A program made the translations under genes and the position numbers. Shown here piece by piece: positions 38,297-47,850 of a DNA stretch of 47,850 bases; within the stretch, counting starts at the first letter, position 1; each line of letters begins with the position of its first letter. The notes below the pieces were generated by a model that was given only the letters and a program-made list of their open reading frames with translations, was not told the origin of the DNA and made no database searches. The DNA comes from Sporosarcina limicola (GTDB lineage Bacteria; Bacillota; Bacilli; Bacillales_A; Planococcaceae): the NCBI RefSeq assembly GCF_014873855.1, contig NZ_JADBEL010000022.1, forward strand, positions 18,648-66,497, written 5' to 3'.

Positions 38297-38561
38297 CCGA
38301 ATCTTGCCCCTTTCCAATATACAGTTCTTTCGCATCTCTCTTTAGTTGCTTAAATTGATATTCCGCCCGCATCGCTTCGCGTTTCGTTTCGAAATTTTCG
38401 TGATAAATGTATCGGACAGGTCGTTTTGCCCGGGTGTATTTTGCACCTTTCCCTTCATTATGAACACGTATACGTTTTTCCAAATCATTCGTATAACCAG
38501 CGTAATACGACCCGTCCTTGCATTCGAGTACATAAAAAAAGTGATTATCCGTCTTGTCCAT
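38274..38561 (-). CDS. yazA: GIY-YIG domain protein YazA
   Basis: A 95-residue small GIY-YIG nuclease-fold protein: [16 protein letters not shown] (the GIY-YIG motif region), [15 protein letters not shown] and [17 protein letters not shown]0213 family; function unknown. Overlaps the methyltransferase gene upstream by 17 bases and rsmI downstream. Confidence 0.9.
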   Translation of the reverse strand: MDKTDNHFFYVLECKDGSYYAGYTNDLEKRIRVHNEGKGAKYTRAKRPVRYIYHENFETKREAMRAEYQFKQLKRDAKELYIGKGQDSDEVTKKR

Positions 38562-39294
38562 AGAGAAGGAGCCTCACTTCTTCCGTATATTGACCATCTG
38601 GCCCATATACATATAATGGAGGTAATACTTTCAAATCCGGCTTTCCATCTTTAATCGCTTCAATTAGTAACGTATTCGCTTCTTTCCCTTCTTTCGGATA
38701 AATGAACCGAATTCGTTTAGGCTCAAGTCGGCTCGCACGCATCGCAGTAACAATGTCGAGCAAACGACCAGGTCGATGGACAAATGCTGCTTTTCCACCT
38801 TGTTTCAATAGTTCGTTGGCAGATTGAATTGCTTGTTCAAGTGTTAGACGAATTTCATGTCTAGCAATTGCGACATGTTCTAGCAGATTTTTATCACTTG
38901 CCTCTTGTGCAGGGAAATAAGGAGGATTACATGTCACCACATCATATTTTTCATATCCTATCTTTGAAGCAATGCCGATGACGTCATCATTCACGATATG
39001 AATCCTGTTCTCTAACCCATTATACCGAACACTTCTTTCTGCCATACCTGAAAGACGTCCCTGCAACTCGACAGCTGTAATATCGGCATTTGTCCGAGCG
39101 CTTAGGAACAGTGGAATTGCTCCGTTACCTGCACAAAGGTCAACAATACTGCCGGAACGTATCGGAACGTATGCGAATTTTGCAAGTAGCACCGCATCCA
39201 GTGAAAATGAAAAAACAGATGGGCTTTGAATAATACGCAATTTCTCCGCCAATAAATAATCGAGTCGTTCATCACCTTGTAAAATATTCTCCAT
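38545..39294 (-). CDS. tRNA1(Val) adenine-N6 methyltransferase-like protein YabB
   Basis: A 249-residue SAM-dependent methyltransferase: [23 protein letters not shown] motif [12 protein letters not shown] and the N6-adenine motif NPPYF. It is homologous to E. coli TrmN6 (YfiC). ATG 39294 has GGGAGGAG upstream; an earlier in-frame ATG at 39315 lies before the ribosome binding site. First of the yabB-yazA-rsmI overlapping trio. Confidence 0.9.
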   Translation of the reverse strand: MENILQGDERLDYLLAEKLRIIQSPSVFSFSLDAVLLAKFAYVPIRSGSIVDLCAGNGAIPLFLSARTNADITAVELQGRLSGMAERSVRYNGLENRIHIVNDDVIGIASKIGYEKYDVVTCNPPYFPAQEASDKNLLEHVAIARHEIRLTLEQAIQSANELLKQGGKAAFVHRPGRLLDIVTAMRASRLEPKRIRFIYPKEGKEANTLLIEAIKDGKPDLKVLPPLYVYGPDGQYTEEVRLLLYGQDG

Positions 39295-39311
39295 ATTTTT
39301 CTCCTCCGGGA

Positions 39312-39351
39312 ACAAGAAAAAGCCGATGCCTACTTATTGATAGGATCGGCT
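39312..39351 (-). terminator. Terminator after yabA
   Basis: Stem AGCCGAT.CCTA/TAGG.ATCGGCT (39321-39332, 39341-39351), then TTTTTCTTGTT on the minus strand, between yabA and the yabB-like gene. Confidence 0.75.
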
Positions 39352-39355
39352 CATT

Positions 39356-39715
39356 TCAGACATTTTGTTTATTTAAAAAAGATAGACAGAAAAGACAGTC
39401 TTCCCCTTTCCTGCTACTTCCATAATGGACATTGCAGACATGAAACCCTTCGTTATAAAGTCGTGCCAAGTTATCCACACCTTCTCCGATATCTATTTTA
39501 CTAGATTTTTTTGAAGGTTGTTCTTTGTTAAAAGACTGTGTTTGTCCATCCATTTCTTCAAGCCGTTTTCGCAAATGATGGTTTTCTAGTTGAAGCGAAT
39601 GGTTCTCTTCCGTCATTTGTGCGACGAATCCAATCAATTCGCGGAATTGATTATGCATGGATTCAAGTTGTTGCTCGAATTCCATTACCCTGTCCAAAAA
39701 ATTCCTTTCTTTCAA
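39356..39715 (-). CDS. yabA: Replication initiation control protein YabA
   Basis: A 119-residue protein: an N-terminal coiled coil (about 5-60) that tetramerises and a C-terminal zinc-binding region ([19 protein letters not shown]). YabA bridges DnaA and DnaN to limit replication initiation. Between ricT and yabB as in B. subtilis. Confidence 0.93.
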   Translation of the reverse strand: MKERNFLDRVMEFEQQLESMHNQFRELIGFVAQMTEENHSLQLENHHLRKRLEEMDGQTQSFNKEQPSKKSSKIDIGEGVDNLARLYNEGFHVCNVHYGSSRKGEDCLFCLSFLNKQNV

Positions 39716-39728
39716 CTACTCCACCTCA

Positions 39729-40559
39729 TTATTTCATCAATTGAACCAGATTATTTTTGGGATCCAATATTTCTTCCAATGTATACTCCAGTACATGATC
39801 CTGCTCCGTCAAACTAACTTGCAGAAGACGCTCGAGAAGGTTTAGACCAATAACTTTCCCAGGTCCTTCAGGCGTTTGTACTCGTGTCCCCACATCCGGC
39901 ATTAGCGATTTAGCTTCTTCGTAATCATCATTTTCGTATTTTAAGCAGCACATAAGACGTCCACATAAACCCGAAATTTTCGATGGATTGAGTGATAAGT
40001 TTTGATCCTTTGCCATTTTTATCGACACTGGCTCAAAATCACCGAGAAACGTTGAACAACAGAGCATTCGACCACAAGGACCAATACCACCAAGCATCTT
40101 CGCCTCGTCACGTACACCAATCTGACGAAGTTCAATACGTGTTCGAAAAATGGAGGCTAAATCTTTTACAAGGTTTCGAAAGTCTACTCGGCCCTCTGCT
40201 GTAAAATAAAAGACAATTTTATTCCTGTCAAATGTATATTCAACATCAACAAGTTTCATATCTAAGTTGTGCTCTTTAATCTTATCTACACCTGTATTAA
40301 AAGCCCTCTCCGCGTCTAGAACATTTTCCTCCACTTTTTCGAGATCCTCGGTTTGCGCTGGACGAATGATCCTTTTGAGCGGTAGGACGACATCATTTTC
40401 ATCGACTTCCCTTGCTTGACTCGTAACTTTTCCATATTCAATCCCTCGCGCTGTTTCAACGATGACATACTCGCCTTCAATGAGCGTATAATCGAGTGGA
40501 TCAAAATAATATATTTTACCCGCTTTTTTGAAGCGGACACCTACTACTTTATACAACAA
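39729..40559 (-). CDS. ricT: RicT (YaaT), PSP1-domain iron-sulfur protein
   Basis: A 276-residue PSP1 protein with conserved cysteines in GIGPCGRMLCCSTFL and ISGLCGRLMCCLKYE, ligands of the 4Fe-4S clusters of the RicA-RicF-RicT (Y) complex. The complex directs RNase Y cleavages and affects Spo0A phosphorylation, competence and biofilms. Starts 11 bases inside the end of holB. Confidence 0.94.
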   Translation of the reverse strand: MLYKVVGVRFKKAGKIYYFDPLDYTLIEGEYVIVETARGIEYGKVTSQAREVDENDVVLPLKRIIRPAQTEDLEKVEENVLDAERAFNTGVDKIKEHNLDMKLVDVEYTFDRNKIVFYFTAEGRVDFRNLVKDLASIFRTRIELRQIGVRDEAKMLGGIGPCGRMLCCSTFLGDFEPVSIKMAKDQNLSLNPSKISGLCGRLMCCLKYENDDYEEAKSLMPDVGTRVQTPEGPGKVIGLNLLERLLQVSLTEQDHVLEYTLEEILDPKNNLVQLMK

Positions 40560-41556
40560 GTAACCCCTCCTGCATGCTGAGCACCAATTGTTCCATTAAA
40601 AGCATACGATTCATATTCCCGCGCAATCGTTTTTTTGCTTGTAAAATTGCCTCCATATTAGCAGACAATCGGCTATACGTCATCTTCATCGAAAAACTCT
40701 TGAAAAACTCTTGCTGATCCGGAAATGCCAACGTAGACTGTAGGCCTGCCTTGGACGAAACTATGTCCCGAAAAGCGTATAGAAGGAGGTCTAGTCCACG
40801 TTCTGCTTCTTCCTTCTCTTTGAATAGAGGAGACCATTCCGATTGAATGAATAGTAATGCTTCATGGACATGTCGATCCGATGCTTCAACCAATTTTAAC
40901 ACTGTCTTTCGCATGTGTGCAAATTGATCATCCCTAGCAAGTTGAAATGCATCGTCTATGTCAGCCGTTACCATGGTCACAGTCGCAGCCATTGAAATAG
41001 TAACTCCCTTTTCCACGAGCTCCATTATCATAGCCTCTCTTGACGGTGAAAGAAACGAAATGCGCTGGCATCGAGATTGAATAGTCGGTAAAATTGATTG
41101 ATACGAATCCGTTAAAAGGATTGCAGTTACATCGCCTTCTGGTTCTTCGAGAAATTTAAGAAGTGTATTTGCCGCTGCACTATTCATACGGTCTGCCTTG
41201 TAAATGATATAGATTTTCCTACCCGACTCATATCCTTTTTTTGTCATATTGAAAATGAGTCCTGACATTTGTTCCTTCTTTATATCTTGTCCATCTGCCC
41301 GAATTGTCGTTACGTTTGGATGATTACCGGATGTGATGCGACGACAGGAATGACACGTTTCACATGGAACAGTTTTTTCGGGATTACCGCAAAGGAGTAA
41401 CTTAGTGAAAAAAAGCGCGGCTTCTTTTTTTCCTGTGCCCTGTTCACCATCAAATAGATACGCATGCCCCACCCGGCCATTTCTAAATGATGAACTTAGT
41501 TGTTTGATTACTAATTTCTGCTTTTCAAGGTGCTGGTTATTCTTTTCTTCTAGCAT
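40549..41556 (-). CDS. holB: DNA polymerase III subunit delta prime
   Basis: A 335-residue clamp-loader subunit. It has the degenerate P loop GEQGTGKKEAA, zinc module CGNPEKTVPCETCHSC, KADRMNSAAANTLLKFLEEP and SRCQRISF (SRC motif). Operon with ricT. Confidence 0.93.
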   Translation of the reverse strand: MLEEKNNQHLEKQKLVIKQLSSSFRNGRVGHAYLFDGEQGTGKKEAALFFTKLLLCGNPEKTVPCETCHSCRRITSGNHPNVTTIRADGQDIKKEQMSGLIFNMTKKGYESGRKIYIIYKADRMNSAAANTLLKFLEEPEGDVTAILLTDSYQSILPTIQSRCQRISFLSPSREAMIMELVEKGVTISMAATVTMVTADIDDAFQLARDDQFAHMRKTVLKLVEASDRHVHEALLFIQSEWSPLFKEKEEAERGLDLLLYAFRDIVSSKAGLQSTLAFPDQQEFFKSFSMKMTYSRLSANMEAILQAKKRLRGNMNRMLLMEQLVLSMQEGLLVV

Positions 41557-41574
41557 ATTACCAAACTCCCTTGT

Positions 41575-41613
41575 TTTAAAAAAACCGCGTTTCTTAGTTG
41601 ATAGAAAACACGG
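41575..41613 (-). terminator. Terminator of yaaR
   Basis: Stem CCGTGTTTT/AAACGCGG with one mismatch (41585-41592 with 41606-41613), then a run of seven T on the minus strand. Confidence 0.7.
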
Positions 41614-41615
41614 AA

Positions 41616-42056
41616 TTACATATATAAATTAATGAGAAGTCCTTTAATTTCACCGATTTTAGCCAATAAATCAACTGATGCCTTTTCTTCATCTAACAAA
41701 TCTTCCGCCAATTCGACGAGCTTCTCATCAATTATTTCGACGAGCTTCAACAGACGTCCCTCGCCATATTGGTTCCAAGTATGGGACTGCTTCAATCCCA
41801 TTCCAGATTCGACCGCGCCTTTCAGAAAACGTCGAACAAGCATTTTGAATTTGGCCATGTCTCGTAAATTACGTGAACGTGCAATCCGATCTCCTGCCGA
41901 CGAAATGTCACCAAGAAGCCTTGTAATCTGCTCACCATGGAGACGTTGCTCTTGTTTCACGACCATTTGACCGAACCGCGCCCCACTTTGAGGCGTCTGT
42001 AAAGGATTGTTCTTTAGCTTATCAAGCCCCGAGTGGAAATCGCTGTTGACTTTCAT
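41616..42056 (-). CDS. yaaR: YaaR family protein (DUF327)
   Basis: A 146-residue, mostly helical cytosolic protein of unknown function found with holB, darA and tmk in most Bacillales. Visible motifs: RRFLKGAVESGMGLKQSHTW and LVEIIDEKLVELAEDLL. Twenty bases separate it from darA, suggesting an operon. Confidence 0.9.
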   Translation of the reverse strand: MKVNSDFHSGLDKLKNNPLQTPQSGARFGQMVVKQEQRLHGEQITRLLGDISSAGDRIARSRNLRDMAKFKMLVRRFLKGAVESGMGLKQSHTWNQYGEGRLLKLVEIIDEKLVELAEDLLDEEKASVDLLAKIGEIKGLLINLYM

Positions 42057-42075
42057 TTAAGTTCACCTCTTTCAA

Positions 42076-42441
<366 letters not shown>

Positions 42442-43089
42442 TCATGAATTAGAGTATTTGATGTGTTGAAAGTATATGATTTTCCAAACATTTTCTGTAA
42501 CTTCCAATTCTGAAAGTGATGCATCCGTCGTGACAATCCGATCCGGATAACGATGAATAAGCTCTTGATAGCCTTCGTACACCTTACGATGAAATTGGAT
42601 ATTTTCTTTATCCAGCCGATTTTGTTCACGCTCACTATTATTCGCAATCCGCGCAAGCCCCTCTTCTGGATCGATATCGAAAAATACAGTTAAATCCGGC
42701 ATGGTGTTGGCGATTGCAAACTTATTAATCAACAAAACTTCATCAATTCCAAGTCCTCGTGCATACCCTTGATAAGCAAGTGAACTATCTACAAAACGGT
42801 CACATAGGACGATAAATCCATCATCTAAAGCAGGTATGACCTTCTCGACAAGATGCTGCCTTCTTGCAGCGGCGTAAAGTAGTGCTTCCGTCTTCGCATC
42901 CATTTCCTGATGATTGTTATCGAGAATAATTTCACGGATTTTCTCCGCTATACGGATTCCACCTGGTTCACGTGTAAGAACGACATTCCATCCTTCCTCT
43001 ACCAACCGTTTCGCTAACTCTGTGATAACCGTCGTCTTTCCTGCCCCTTCAGGACCTTCAAAAGTGATGAAAATTCCTTTCTGTATCAT
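42442..43089 (-). CDS. tmk: Thymidylate kinase
   Basis: A 215-residue kinase converting dTMP to dTDP: P loop [35 protein letters not shown] and a lid with [16 protein letters not shown]. Sixteen bases after yaaO. Confidence 0.95.
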   Translation of the reverse strand: MIQKGIFITFEGPEGAGKTTVITELAKRLVEEGWNVVLTREPGGIRIAEKIREIILDNNHQEMDAKTEALLYAAARRQHLVEKVIPALDDGFIVLCDRFVDSSLAYQGYARGLGIDEVLLINKFAIANTMPDLTVFFDIDPEEGLARIANNSEREQNRLDKENIQFHRKVYEGYQELIHRYPDRIVTTDASLSELEVTENVWKIIYFQHIKYSNS

Positions 43090-43105
43090 GGTATTCCTCC
43101 GCTCT

Positions 43106-44527
43106 TCATTTTACTACGACTATTTGTTGTTCATTCATTCGAATTTCTCCTTGAAATTTCGCCCCCATGTTGACCAATACCCTAAGTGATTGGATATGTT
43201 CTTCTGTTACTCTCTCCCCGGCAATTAACAGTGGGATGCCCGGTGGATAGGGAATGATTGAAGCAGCCGCTACACGTCCAACTGACTCTTCATATGAAAC
43301 CCATACGGTCCCCACTTGTTCAATTTCTTCAGCTGTATGGATAAGGTAGGAAACCCCCCCATTAATTGGTGGCACTTCAACTGTGGTTATCATTCTGCAT
43401 GATTCATCTAAACAAGTAATTGCGGACTCGATTTTTTGGATAGTTTCTTCGAAAGGATATGTTGACTCCACTTTTAGCAGCGGCATAACGAATAGAACTT
43501 GATACGCATCTGCAAACTCTCCGTAAACCCCTTTCTCTTCCAACCGCTTTTGTATGTCAAAACCCGAATAGCCTTCCACACGGATGATAAGCTTTAGCGG
43601 ATCATCTGTTTCACATGTTTGAAGCCGCGGAATCATTTTTAGGCGTTCGATAAATGTAGCCCGTCTTTTCATGAATAAACGCTTATCCTCTTCATTATAA
43701 GACTCTGCATAAGCCCTTGCATCATCAAGGGAAGCCATCAACATATACGACGGACTGCTGGACTGTAGCATTTGTAAATAGCGTGCAACCCTTTCATAGG
43801 AGACGAGATTTGACCTTATATGTAGAAAAGAAGCCATCGTCATAGCCGGCAACGTCTTATGTGCCGAATGCACAACAACGTCGGCCCCCATTTCCAATGC
43901 TGAACGAGGAAACGGTTCACCGACAACAAAATGCGCGCCATGAGCCTCATCAACCAAGACAGGGATTTTATATATATGACAAAGTCTAATTATCTCTTCC
44001 ATATCTGTCCCTGTTGTACCATAATAGGACGGATACGTAAGAATAACTGCCTTTACATCAGTATTTTCTTCAAGTGCCATACCTATTTGAACAAGGCTAA
44101 CTGCACCAGCCGTCTTTGTTATCTTATCCCAAACAGGGGACACAAACACCGGATTCGCACCGGTCAATTCAATTGCATGGAATACCGATTTATGTGCATT
44201 ACGCTGAACAATAACTGTATCACCTTTACGACACGTCGCGTAAACCATCGCCAAATTTCCAACTGTCGATCCATTCACAAGAAAAAAACTGCGATCCGAA
44301 CCGTAGAAAGTGGATAACTTCTCTTGTGCCTCTTCTATTACCCCATTAGGCTCGTGAAGGTCATCAAGTCCTGCTAGTTCAGTGAAATCATATTGGAGGG
44401 CTGCACGCAATTCTAATGGTAATCCAGAGAGCACCCCATGTTTATGTCCCGGCACATGAAATGAGACCGGATTTGCTTCTTTAAATTTTATTAACGCTTG
44501 GATAAGCGGACAATCAGAATTTCCCAT
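43106..44527 (-). CDS. Orn/Lys/Arg decarboxylase family protein (YaaO-like)
   Basis: A PLP enzyme of about 473 residues, fold type I: VPGHKHG near the N terminus, [21 protein letters not shown], and Schiff-base lysine in [10 protein letters not shown]. Family members decarboxylate arginine, lysine or ornithine; the substrate of the YaaO group is unsettled. GTG 44530 and ATG 44527 are both possible after AAGGAAGTG. First gene of the yaaO-tmk-darA-yaaR cluster. Confidence 0.9.
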   Translation of the reverse strand: MGNSDCPLIQALIKFKEANPVSFHVPGHKHGVLSGLPLELRAALQYDFTELAGLDDLHEPNGVIEEAQEKLSTFYGSDRSFFLVNGSTVGNLAMVYATCRKGDTVIVQRNAHKSVFHAIELTGANPVFVSPVWDKITKTAGAVSLVQIGMALEENTDVKAVILTYPSYYGTTGTDMEEIIRLCHIYKIPVLVDEAHGAHFVVGEPFPRSALEMGADVVVHSAHKTLPAMTMASFLHIRSNLVSYERVARYLQMLQSSSPSYMLMASLDDARAYAESYNEEDKRLFMKRRATFIERLKMIPRLQTCETDDPLKLIIRVEGYSGFDIQKRLEEKGVYGEFADAYQVLFVMPLLKVESTYPFEETIQKIESAITCLDESCRMITTVEVPPINGGVSYLIHTAEEIEQVGTVWVSYEESVGRVAAASIIPYPPGIPLLIAGERVTEEHIQSLRVLVNMGAKFQGEIRMNEQQIVVVK

Positions 44528-44530
44528 CAC

Positions 44531-44948
44531 GAACCACACTTCCTTCTCTTCTATCTATTCTATTCTATGGGAAGTTACAAGTCAGCTTTTTGAGTACTCC
44601 TAAACTGTACGTCCAGACTAGAATTGTGAAATATCCGGTCGCTATTTAGATTTACATAAACTCTTCATAAATGTCGTTAGGTTTTATTCTACAAAAATGT
44701 TTTCCATTTTCACATTCCTTTCCAGACTTTATTAGATAAACAATATGCGTAATATCTTTATCTAGTTTTCATTAATTATTTTCGTAATGTTCAAAATCAT
44801 CATTGTAGATTTATAGGTATTGAAGTATAATTTATACAGAAGCGAAATGATTCTTTATACCTGTACAACGATACTGGGAATACTAGATTTAACTACTATG
44901 ATTTTAGTAAAAGTTTAGAACAAAATATAGACAGGGGGATTCATAGTA
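44531..44948 (+). other. AT-rich divergent intergenic region with MCP promoter
   Basis: No gene seen. It carries the sigma-A promoter at 44803-44831 and an AT-rich 110-base leader for the chemotaxis gene. No sigma-D motif with correct spacing was found. The minus-strand promoter of yaaO was not identified. Confidence 0.5.
44803..44831 (+). promoter_or_regulatory. Sigma-A promoter of the chemotaxis receptor gene
   Basis: TTGTAG (44803-44808), 17-base spacer, TATAAT (44826-44831). Confidence 0.6.
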
Positions 44949-46637
44949 ATGGTTAACTCTTTATCGAAAAAATTGGTTTTAGGTTTTCTTTCAATTATGA
45001 TCTTATTGGTCTTTGTAGGAGGTATGGGATTTTATTCTGTAACGAAAATGAATAATAGATATTCGTACCTGCTCGACGACAAAGTTAAAAAAGTAAATCT
45101 GGTAAATGAACTTATTAGTGTACAAAAAGATATATCTGCCGATTTACACAGTTATTTACTACTGAGGAATAATATGTATAAAGAGAGAATGGTGACAGAC
45201 AATGAAAAATTTATCAAGATTTCTAAAGAATTAAAAACCATTTTTAAACAGGATCAAAATTTACACATCGTTGAGAAGTTGTTGGAAGGTAACCTCCACT
45301 ATGATGGATTCGCTCAGAAGGTTATCGACAGCTTCATTAAAATGGAACAAGAACAAGTCGAAAAAAATGCGCGCCTAGCAAATAGTGAATTCGTTGTTTT
45401 TCTGAAGAATGCGGAGCAACTAAAAGAAAATCAAAATTTAGAAATGAGTATAACGAGGGATGACTTAAATAGTTTGGTAAGAAAAACCAATATAGTGATT
45501 ATTAGTTTAAGTATCATTGCCCTTATTGCAAGTGGTCTCATTGCATACTTTATTAGCCGAAGTATCACACGTCCTGTCCAAATGATGACCGATGCTCTTC
45601 AACTTGTTGCAGATGGTAATTTACAAATTGATAAACTACATATTAAAAGCCGAGATGAAATCGGTACGATGGCAAGTGCATTTAATAAAATGACTGATGA
45701 CCTGCGATTCATCGTAAGTAGAATGAGTGAATCAGCGGTTCAACTTGCAGCTCAATCTGAGGAGCTATCGGCGAGTTCGGAAGAAAGTACCGCATCCGCG
45801 CAAATGGTAGCAAGCGTCGCAGAAGAACATTTGAAGGGAAGCGAAGGTCAACTTGAAATTGTCGGACAAACCGTCAGCTCTATGGAGAAAATGACATCCG
45901 GAATACTGCAAATTTCCGTTAGCAATGATACAATGCTCCTCGCAGTCCAATCAGTAGGATCACTTGTTAAACAAGGGTCACTAGCTTTTGACAATGTATC
46001 GATTCAAATGAATGAAATTCGTTCTTCAATCCAAGAAACAGCCACTATTATGGACACTCTAGAACAAAGCTCTATTAACATTCAAAAAATAACAGCAATC
46101 ATCACCGCGATTTCTAATCAAACCAATTTACTTGCGCTAAATGCAGCCATCGAAGCGGCTCGAGCTGGACAACATGGAAAAGGTTTCGCTGTTGTAGCAG
46201 AAGAAGTACGCAAACTTGCCGAGCAATCTAAAGAATCAGCTTCAGAAATCGAAGATATGATCAAATTCATTCAATCTGACTCAGCAAGGGCAGCCAATTC
46301 GATTAAAATAGGAAGTGACAAAGCAAATCAAGGATTAACAACTTTAGAGACATCCCTACGGATTTTCGAACACATTGAGATAGCTGCGCATGACGCAAGT
46401 GAAAGTGTGCATACCGTTTTTACTGCAGTCGAAGAAATTCAGACAATGACGGATGAAGTTATAAGCGGATCCTTACAGATGAAAGAACTCGCTGAAACTG
46501 CGGCAGCAAGCGCTCAAGACGCAAGTGCTGCGACCGAAGAACAACTCGCGACGATTGAAGAAATCTCAGCAAGCACTCAATCATTAGCGTCCCTTGCGGA
46601 AGACCTTCAGTTAGAAGTAAGTAAATTCATAGTGTAG
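44949..46637 (+). CDS. Methyl-accepting chemotaxis protein
   Basis: A 562-residue membrane receptor: first helix about 9-29, an extracellular four-helix-bundle-type sensor (about 30-178), second helix about 178-199, HAMP (about 200-252) and a cytoplasmic signalling coiled coil whose hairpin tip reads [19 protein letters not shown]. Methylation helices flank it ([29 protein letters not shown]). Ligand unknown. It lies in a spot where B. subtilis has csfB-xpaC-yaaN, and is more AT-rich at its 5' part than the core genes. Confidence 0.93.
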   Translation: MVNSLSKKLVLGFLSIMILLVFVGGMGFYSVTKMNNRYSYLLDDKVKKVNLVNELISVQKDISADLHSYLLLRNNMYKERMVTDNEKFIKISKELKTIFKQDQNLHIVEKLLEGNLHYDGFAQKVIDSFIKMEQEQVEKNARLANSEFVVFLKNAEQLKENQNLEMSITRDDLNSLVRKTNIVIISLSIIALIASGLIAYFISRSITRPVQMMTDALQLVADGNLQIDKLHIKSRDEIGTMASAFNKMTDDLRFIVSRMSESAVQLAAQSEELSASSEESTASAQMVASVAEEHLKGSEGQLEIVGQTVSSMEKMTSGILQISVSNDTMLLAVQSVGSLVKQGSLAFDNVSIQMNEIRSSIQETATIMDTLEQSSINIQKITAIITAISNQTNLLALNAAIEAARAGQHGKGFAVVAEEVRKLAEQSKESASEIEDMIKFIQSDSARAANSIKIGSDKANQGLTTLETSLRIFEHIEIAAHDASESVHTVFTAVEEIQTMTDEVISGSLQMKELAETAAASAQDASAATEEQLATIEEISASTQSLASLAEDLQLEVSKFIV

Positions 46638-46869
46638 TAGTAATATATGAGTCATTCCTTTTTATTAATTATGGATTTTTCATAAGACGATTTTCCATTT
46701 TGTGTGTGTGTGAAGATTACTTGCTACTCAGTTTTAAGTTTATATGCGCCATATTGTTTCTTATCATTGAACAAAAGAATAGGCATACATTAGTTCTTCC
46801 TCCGACAAACGCTGAAAGATCAGGGGTTATAATTATTTTGTGACTCCAATAAAGAAGAAGAATGATTTT
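46638..46869. other. Gene-free tail downstream of the chemotaxis receptor
   Basis: AT-rich, with no supported reading frame and no clear terminator for the receptor gene. Confidence 0.4.
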
Positions 46870-46874
46870 AACTT

Positions 46875-46916
46875 CATTCAGCAGAAGTCTCCCACTTCAA
46901 TAAGTTGTGAGATGAA
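46875..46916 (-). mobile_element. Candidate end of an IS200/IS605-type element
   Basis: On the minus strand CATTCATCTCACAACTTATT-GAAGTGGGAGACTT forms an imperfect hairpin (CATTCA/TGAATG outer arms) that resembles, from memory, IS605-family ends in Bacillus. The word ATTCAGCAG here (46876-46884) recurs at 46935 and inverted at 46956. Confidence 0.35.
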
Positions 46917-46934
46917 TGCCAAAGTATGTAGACA

Positions 46935-46964
46935 ATTCAGCAGGGGTTCAAACCCCTGCTGAAT
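46935..46964. repeat. Perfect 13-bp palindrome with TCAA loop
   Basis: ATTCAGCAGGGGT (46935-46947), TCAA, ACCCCTGCTGAAT (46952-46964). It looks like a tRNA T-arm but no tRNA body follows. It borders the structured GC-rich tract at 46965-47170. Confidence 0.9.
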
Positions 46965-47170
46965 ACCTCAGAACTCTGGCTAAGGTCGCCGCGTCCTACA
47001 AGCACGCCCGAGTAACAACATCCCGGTTGTTGGGCCCAAAGACATGCGAATTGAGCAAGCTCTGGCCTGCGTGGAGGGCCTACACAATGTAGATCATATC
47101 GACAACGCCACAGGACATGCCTTTTTTGGCAAATCAGGATCTGACTCCTATCATTTCATCAGCATTTCAT
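46965..47170 (-). ncRNA. Candidate structured RNA, possible omega-RNA/3' end of a lost tnpB element
   Basis: A locally GC-rich tract between two element ends, with CTCTGGC repeated at 46973 and 47060 and short stems (CAAC..GTTG; GGCC..GGCC at 47064-47080). No protein match was recognised in any frame. Its place directly before an IS605-type end on the minus strand fits the omega-RNA region that follows tnpB. Purely positional and structural evidence. Confidence 0.3.
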
Positions 47171-47175
47171 TCCTC

Positions 47176-47226
47176 AATATGAACCTCCCCCACTTAAAAC
47201 GTATCGTTTTTGAAGTGGGGGTTTCC
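47176..47226 (-). mobile_element. Right-end hairpin of an IS200/IS605-type element
   Basis: On the minus strand CCCCCACTT (47213-47221 complement) ... AAGTGGGGG then AGGTTCA: a 9-bp stem around 17 bases followed by the kind of TTCA boundary typical of IS605-family right ends. It lies 150 bases downstream of the tnpB fragment, the expected distance for the omega-RNA scaffold. Confidence 0.6.
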
Positions 47227-47375
47227 GACAAAACCGTTCCAACAAGATAAGTGGGTGACACCAACCTTTTTCGTCAAATCACAGAAATCGTTTTCATCGA
47301 CTACAGTCGGCAACAACCCTCCTTCGAAAAGGCAAGGTAGGATAGGGTCGGAACAGACCATCTACTACTTCAGCA

Positions 47376-47666
47376 TTACGCTAGCCGTAGATACGTTGTT
47401 GTTTTTAATTCAAATTCAAACGGGCTGATTTCACCGTAAACCATTTTTGCGAAGAAGTTGGATGCATCATGAATGTCACGATGTCTTTCGTACCCGTATT
47501 TGCATTTGTAGATTCTCGAAGATACTCTCTTTCTCTTCGTACAGCAAGGACATTGCTGTGTTGTGTAACTTTCATCTTGTTTTTCTATTTTAATGCCTTC
47601 AACTTCTAGTTTGTACCTTCTGCAATTCACTTTTTGAACTCTTCCCTCACCTTTCTCGCATTCCAT
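47376..47666 (-). pseudogene. TnpB C-terminal remnant (IS200/IS605 family)
   Basis: A 96-residue piece of the RNA-guided nuclease TnpB: zinc-finger region ESYTTQQCPCC...YKCKYGYERHRD and the RuvC-III segment HRDIHDASNFF, ending YLRLA. The fourth zinc cysteine (normally CKCGY) is a tyrosine, and three quarters of the protein, including RuvC-I and RuvC-II acidic residues, is missing, so it cannot cut DNA. No matching left end is seen before the 5S rRNA terminator. The downstream 150 bases and right end look intact. Confidence 0.85.
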
Positions 47667-47717
47667 TAAACATATTCAGAATTAACCTTTCGGTTAAAAG
47701 CCTACTTTAGGTCAAAA

Positions 47718-47753
47718 TAAAAAGTCATTACCTAGTTAGGTAATGACTTTTTT
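47718..47753 (-). terminator. Terminator of the rRNA operon
   Basis: Stem AAAGTCATTACC/GGTAATGACTTT (47721-47732 with 47739-47750) followed by T-rich sequence on the minus strand, just after the 5S gene. Confidence 0.85.
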
Positions 47754-47756
47754 GAT

Positions 47757-47850
<94 letters not shown>

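Noticed and set aside
44838..44948. Sigma-D promoter for the chemotaxis receptor
   Set aside because: CGATACT at about 44868 resembles part of a sigma-D -10, but no TAAA stands at the needed distance.
46941..46960. tRNA T-arm-like sequence GGGGTTCAAACCCC
   Set aside because: No anticodon or acceptor stem surrounds it; the palindrome is longer (13 bp) than a T arm and is better explained as an element hairpin.
47044..47250. 68-residue plus-strand frame (MRIEQALACVEG...)
   Set aside because: It crosses the structured tract and the right-end hairpin of the IS-type remnant, lacks a ribosome binding site and resembles no family I know.

Overview
This window most likely comes from a spore-forming member of the Bacillales, plausibly Planococcaceae such as Sporosarcina; the genus is an inference. 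The core gene order is that of the origin-proximal region of Bacillus subtilis, read here mostly on the minus strand. From high to low coordinates it runs: 5S rRNA, yaaO, tmk, darA (yaaQ), yaaR, holB, ricT, yabA, trmN6-like (yabB), yazA, rsmI, divergent abrB, metG, tatD, yabE, rnmV, rsmA, veg, sspF, ispE, purR, ridA, spoVG, glmU, prs, rplY (ctc), pth, fin, mfd, spoVT, then an accessory block, then yabM, mazG (yabN), rqcP, yabP, yabQ, divIC, yabR. Sporulation genes (spoVT, spoVG, sspF, fin, yabP, yabQ) and promoter-like sequences matching sigma E, G, H and B show a full spore-forming and stress programme.

Two segments break the synteny. The first, about 5.5-18.5 kb, lies between yabM and spoVT. 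It holds (i) a plus-strand two-component system with a BcrA/YcbN-type ABC exporter, preceded by a leader that looks like a transcription attenuator; (ii) a minus-strand two-component system with a MacB/FtsX-type ABC exporter, whose permease is interrupted by one in-frame amber codon and whose ABC promoter carries four half-sites spaced exactly 11 bp; (iii) a plus-strand cysteine synthase followed by an SsuBCA-like ABC importer, which suggests uptake of an organosulfur compound; and (iv) a 41-bp tandem repeat array. The two exporter modules converge on one bidirectional terminator.

The second is 44.5-47.7 kb, between yaaO and the 5S rRNA. Here a methyl-accepting chemotaxis protein and remnants of IS200/IS605-type elements (a TnpB C-terminal fragment, a right-end hairpin and a further structured tract) occupy the place where B. 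subtilis has csfB, xpaC and yaaN.

Intergenic regions are rich in structured DNA. There is a long palindromic repeat at the left edge, a 134-bp element bounded by perfect 10-bp inverted repeats between pth and rplY, and a 57-bp hairpin between yabE and rnmV. In three places a terminator of one gene overlaps the promoter of the next. The features and findings judged most worth testing are the 5.6-kb attenuator, the phased operator, the amber-split permease and the TnpB/omega-RNA relic.
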